Assembly: GCF_001889605.1 (NCBI RefSeq) | Contig: NZ_CP018171.1 | Span: forward strand, 1,820,501 to 1,884,500 | Direction: 5' to 3' | From: Aquibium oceanicum | GTDB lineage: Bacteria; Pseudomonadota; Alphaproteobacteria; Rhizobiales; Rhizobiaceae | Length of the DNA stretch: 64,000 bases | Shown here: positions 62,874-64,000 of the stretch, piece after piece | Layout of the letters: each line of letters starts with the position of its first letter | Numbering within the stretch: the first letter of the stretch is position 1 | Position numbers and translations under genes: made by a program | Notes under the pieces: generated by a model | Told to the model about the DNA's origin: nothing | The model's input: only the letters and a program-made list of their open reading frames with translations | Database searches by the model: none

Positions 62874-63911
62874 TCAGGACCCGCCGGGGCGCGCCGCGCC
62901 GCTCGTCCGTGCAAAGGCGACCTGCCCGGCCGGAGGCTGGTCGCGGATGGAGAACTCGGTCAGGACCGGCAGGTGATCTGAGCCGGCATCATTGAGGCGC
63001 CGGATGTCGCGCAGCCGCAGCCCCCGCTTGACCAGCACGTGGTCCAGTTCGAGCCCCCCAAGGCGGCGCAACCTCCTCGGCAGCCGTTTGTGGATCCATG
63101 TCGGGCCGAGCCGTACGGGTTCTGCAAACCCGCCGGCCTGAACGAAGGTGCGGAAGACCGCGCTCCACGGAACGGAATTGAAGTCGCCGGCCGCGATCGT
63201 GGCGTCGGAAAGCGCCGAGAGCCGCGGTGCCAGGTCGCGCACTTCCTCGAACTGCGTCTTCGGCCACGGCCAGGCAAGATGGACCGCCGCGACCTCGACC
63301 GCCCGGCCGTCGAAATCGATCGTCGCGACCGCAAATCCCCTGCGCTCGCGGCATCCGGATCCTTCGGCGTCGATCATCGGCCGGCGCGACAGGATCATCA
63401 CGCTGCCGAACTTCGGATCGCCCTGACAGTCGAGTCGGAACGGATAGGCGTCCGAGACTTCCGCGAGCCTCGCGCGCCACGGCTCCGACACCTCGTCCAG
63501 GGTGATGACGTCCGCGTCGGCCTGTGAAATCAACGCCAGCGCCTTTTCGGGGGCCGGACTGTCCCATTGCAGGTTGAGCTGCAACAGCCGGTAGACCGGT
63601 TCGTCCATTGCGGCCGGAAGCACCGCCGCGCTCGCCCGGCTGTCCCAGGACGAAGGAGGATAGGCGGTGACATAGGCGCCGGCCGCGAGCGCCAGTGCGA
63701 CCGCTCCGTGCAGCCGCGCCCGCGTCGCCAGAAGCCACACCGCGCAGATCGCGAGCAGGACGGCCAGATGGACGCGGAAATGCGAAAACGAATCCAGGGC
63801 CGGGTGGAGCCAGCCGAAGAACCCGGCGACCAGCGGCAGCGACACCAGCGAGGTCGCAGCCAGCGCCACGCCCGCCCGCTTCGCTGCATCTGCGTTGCCG
63901 GTGCTCGTCAT
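62874..63911 (-). CDS. Membrane-anchored endonuclease/exonuclease/phosphatase family protein
   Basis: 345 aa. Three hydrophobic helices in the first ~90 residues anchor an EEP-superfamily domain (about residues 105-325). Motifs: QLNLQWDSP, TLDEVSEPW (metal-binding Glu), VHLAWPWPKTQFEE, AAGDFNSVPW (Asp/Asn pair) and GSDHLPVLTEF (terminal Asp-His). The fold cleaves phosphoesters in DNA, phosphoinositides or lipids; the periplasmic, membrane-tethered layout argues against DNA repair. Substrate unknown. It follows the end of another gene by 6 bp, so they form an operon. Confidence 0.88.
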   Translation of the reverse strand: MTSTGNADAAKRAGVALAATSLVSLPLVAGFFGWLHPALDSFSHFRVHLAVLLAICAVWLLATRARLHGAVALALAAGAYVTAYPPSSWDSRASAAVLPAAMDEPVYRLLQLNLQWDSPAPEKALALISQADADVITLDEVSEPWRARLAEVSDAYPFRLDCQGDPKFGSVMILSRRPMIDAEGSGCRERRGFAVATIDFDGRAVEVAAVHLAWPWPKTQFEEVRDLAPRLSALSDATIAAGDFNSVPWSAVFRTFVQAGGFAEPVRLGPTWIHKRLPRRLRRLGGLELDHVLVKRGLRLRDIRRLNDAGSDHLPVLTEFSIRDQPPAGQVAFARTSGAARPGGS

Positions 63912-63917
63912 GGCCGC

Positions 63918-64000
63918 TCAATAGAGAGGAAAGTGCGGCGCGATCAAGACGCCGGTCTTCTCGATGGGCCTATTGGAACGCCGTCTCCGAAAAGCTCCTG
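63918..64000 (-). CDS. 3' end of an unidentified gene
   Basis: The last 83 bp hold an open reverse-strand frame ending 6 bp before the EEP-protein start. Its visible C-terminus (RPIEKTGVLIAPHFPLY) is too short to identify. The tight spacing suggests an operon partner of the EEP protein. In rhizobia a phospholipase D/cardiolipin synthase gene can occupy this place, but that is a guess. Confidence 0.35.
   Translation of the reverse strand, partial: GAFRRRRSNRPIEKTGVLIAPHFPLY

Overview
This is a GC-rich, gene-dense, single-organism chromosomal window. The gene content points to an alphaproteobacterium of the Hyphomicrobiales (rhizobia and relatives), most likely near Mesorhizobium/Phyllobacteriaceae. 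The markers are a MucR/Ros regulator, the cell-cycle proteins TrcR (DUF1013) and PleC, the FeuN-FeuP-FeuQ module, a cycHJKL-degP block, DUF1491, DUF2336, DUF5330 and DUF6456 proteins, and a seven-gene Mrp antiporter operon. The genus is inferred from gene repertoire and order, not from a search. No rRNA, tRNA, CRISPR array, insertion sequence or complete prophage was found.

Layout. 1-4.0 kb: 3' end of a class IV branched-chain aminotransferase, superoxide dismutase, then a redox set (cytochrome c', di-heme cytochrome c, FAD amine oxidase-like protein). 4.05-6.16 kb: oligopeptidase B, reverse strand. 6.45-12.35 kb: mrpABCDEFG, tightly coupled. 12.6-15.9 kb: MucR, a conserved hypothetical, a DnaA-domain-IV-only protein with a DUF6456 partner, SufE and DUF5330. 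16.3-21.4 kb: sensor kinase, peptidoglycan-binding membrane protein, DUF1491, DUF2336, a small conserved protein and TrcR. 21.6-24.9 kb: DUF1254/DUF1214 pair and a class A penicillin-binding protein. 25.4-30.3 kb: a secreted protein with a two-fold repeat, four small secreted/membrane proteins, and a truncated GTA/phage terminase. 30.3-48.0 kb: envelope, cytochrome and signalling block: feuN-feuP-feuQ, a lipoprotein, cycHJKL (cytochrome c maturation), hydrolase-OsmC fusion, degP, a second OmpR/EnvZ-type pair, glnE, pleC. 48.1-54.1 kb: pepN, a solo CoxL-type molybdenum hydroxylase subunit, an EamA transporter. 54.2-60.1 kb: MmyB-type regulator, small membrane and secreted proteins, YghU-type GST, an unusual uracil-DNA glycosylase, ArsR plus AHSA1 pair, and a frameshifted rifampin ADP-ribosyltransferase (arr). 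60.4-64 kb: ETF-ubiquinone oxidoreductase behind a perfect operator-like palindrome, a DUF922 protease, an EEP-family hydrolase, and the 3' end of an unidentified gene.

How the genes work together. The 30-48 kb block joins envelope sensing (FeuN inhibitor, FeuPQ, DegP, second two-component pair) to periplasmic cytochrome c assembly, which the two c-type cytochromes at 1.4-2.7 kb would need. Cell-cycle control is over-represented (PleC, TrcR, MucR, DUF2336, DnaA-like protein, a CtrA-like box). Most of the window is ordinary core genome. The best leads are the FeuN/P/Q module, the DnaA-IV/DUF6456 pair, the uracil-DNA glycosylase lacking two usual cluster cysteines, the MucR finger with Cys-Asp-His2 ligands, the lone truncated terminase, and the single-base lesion in arr. 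I did not find a wholly new system that I could defend.
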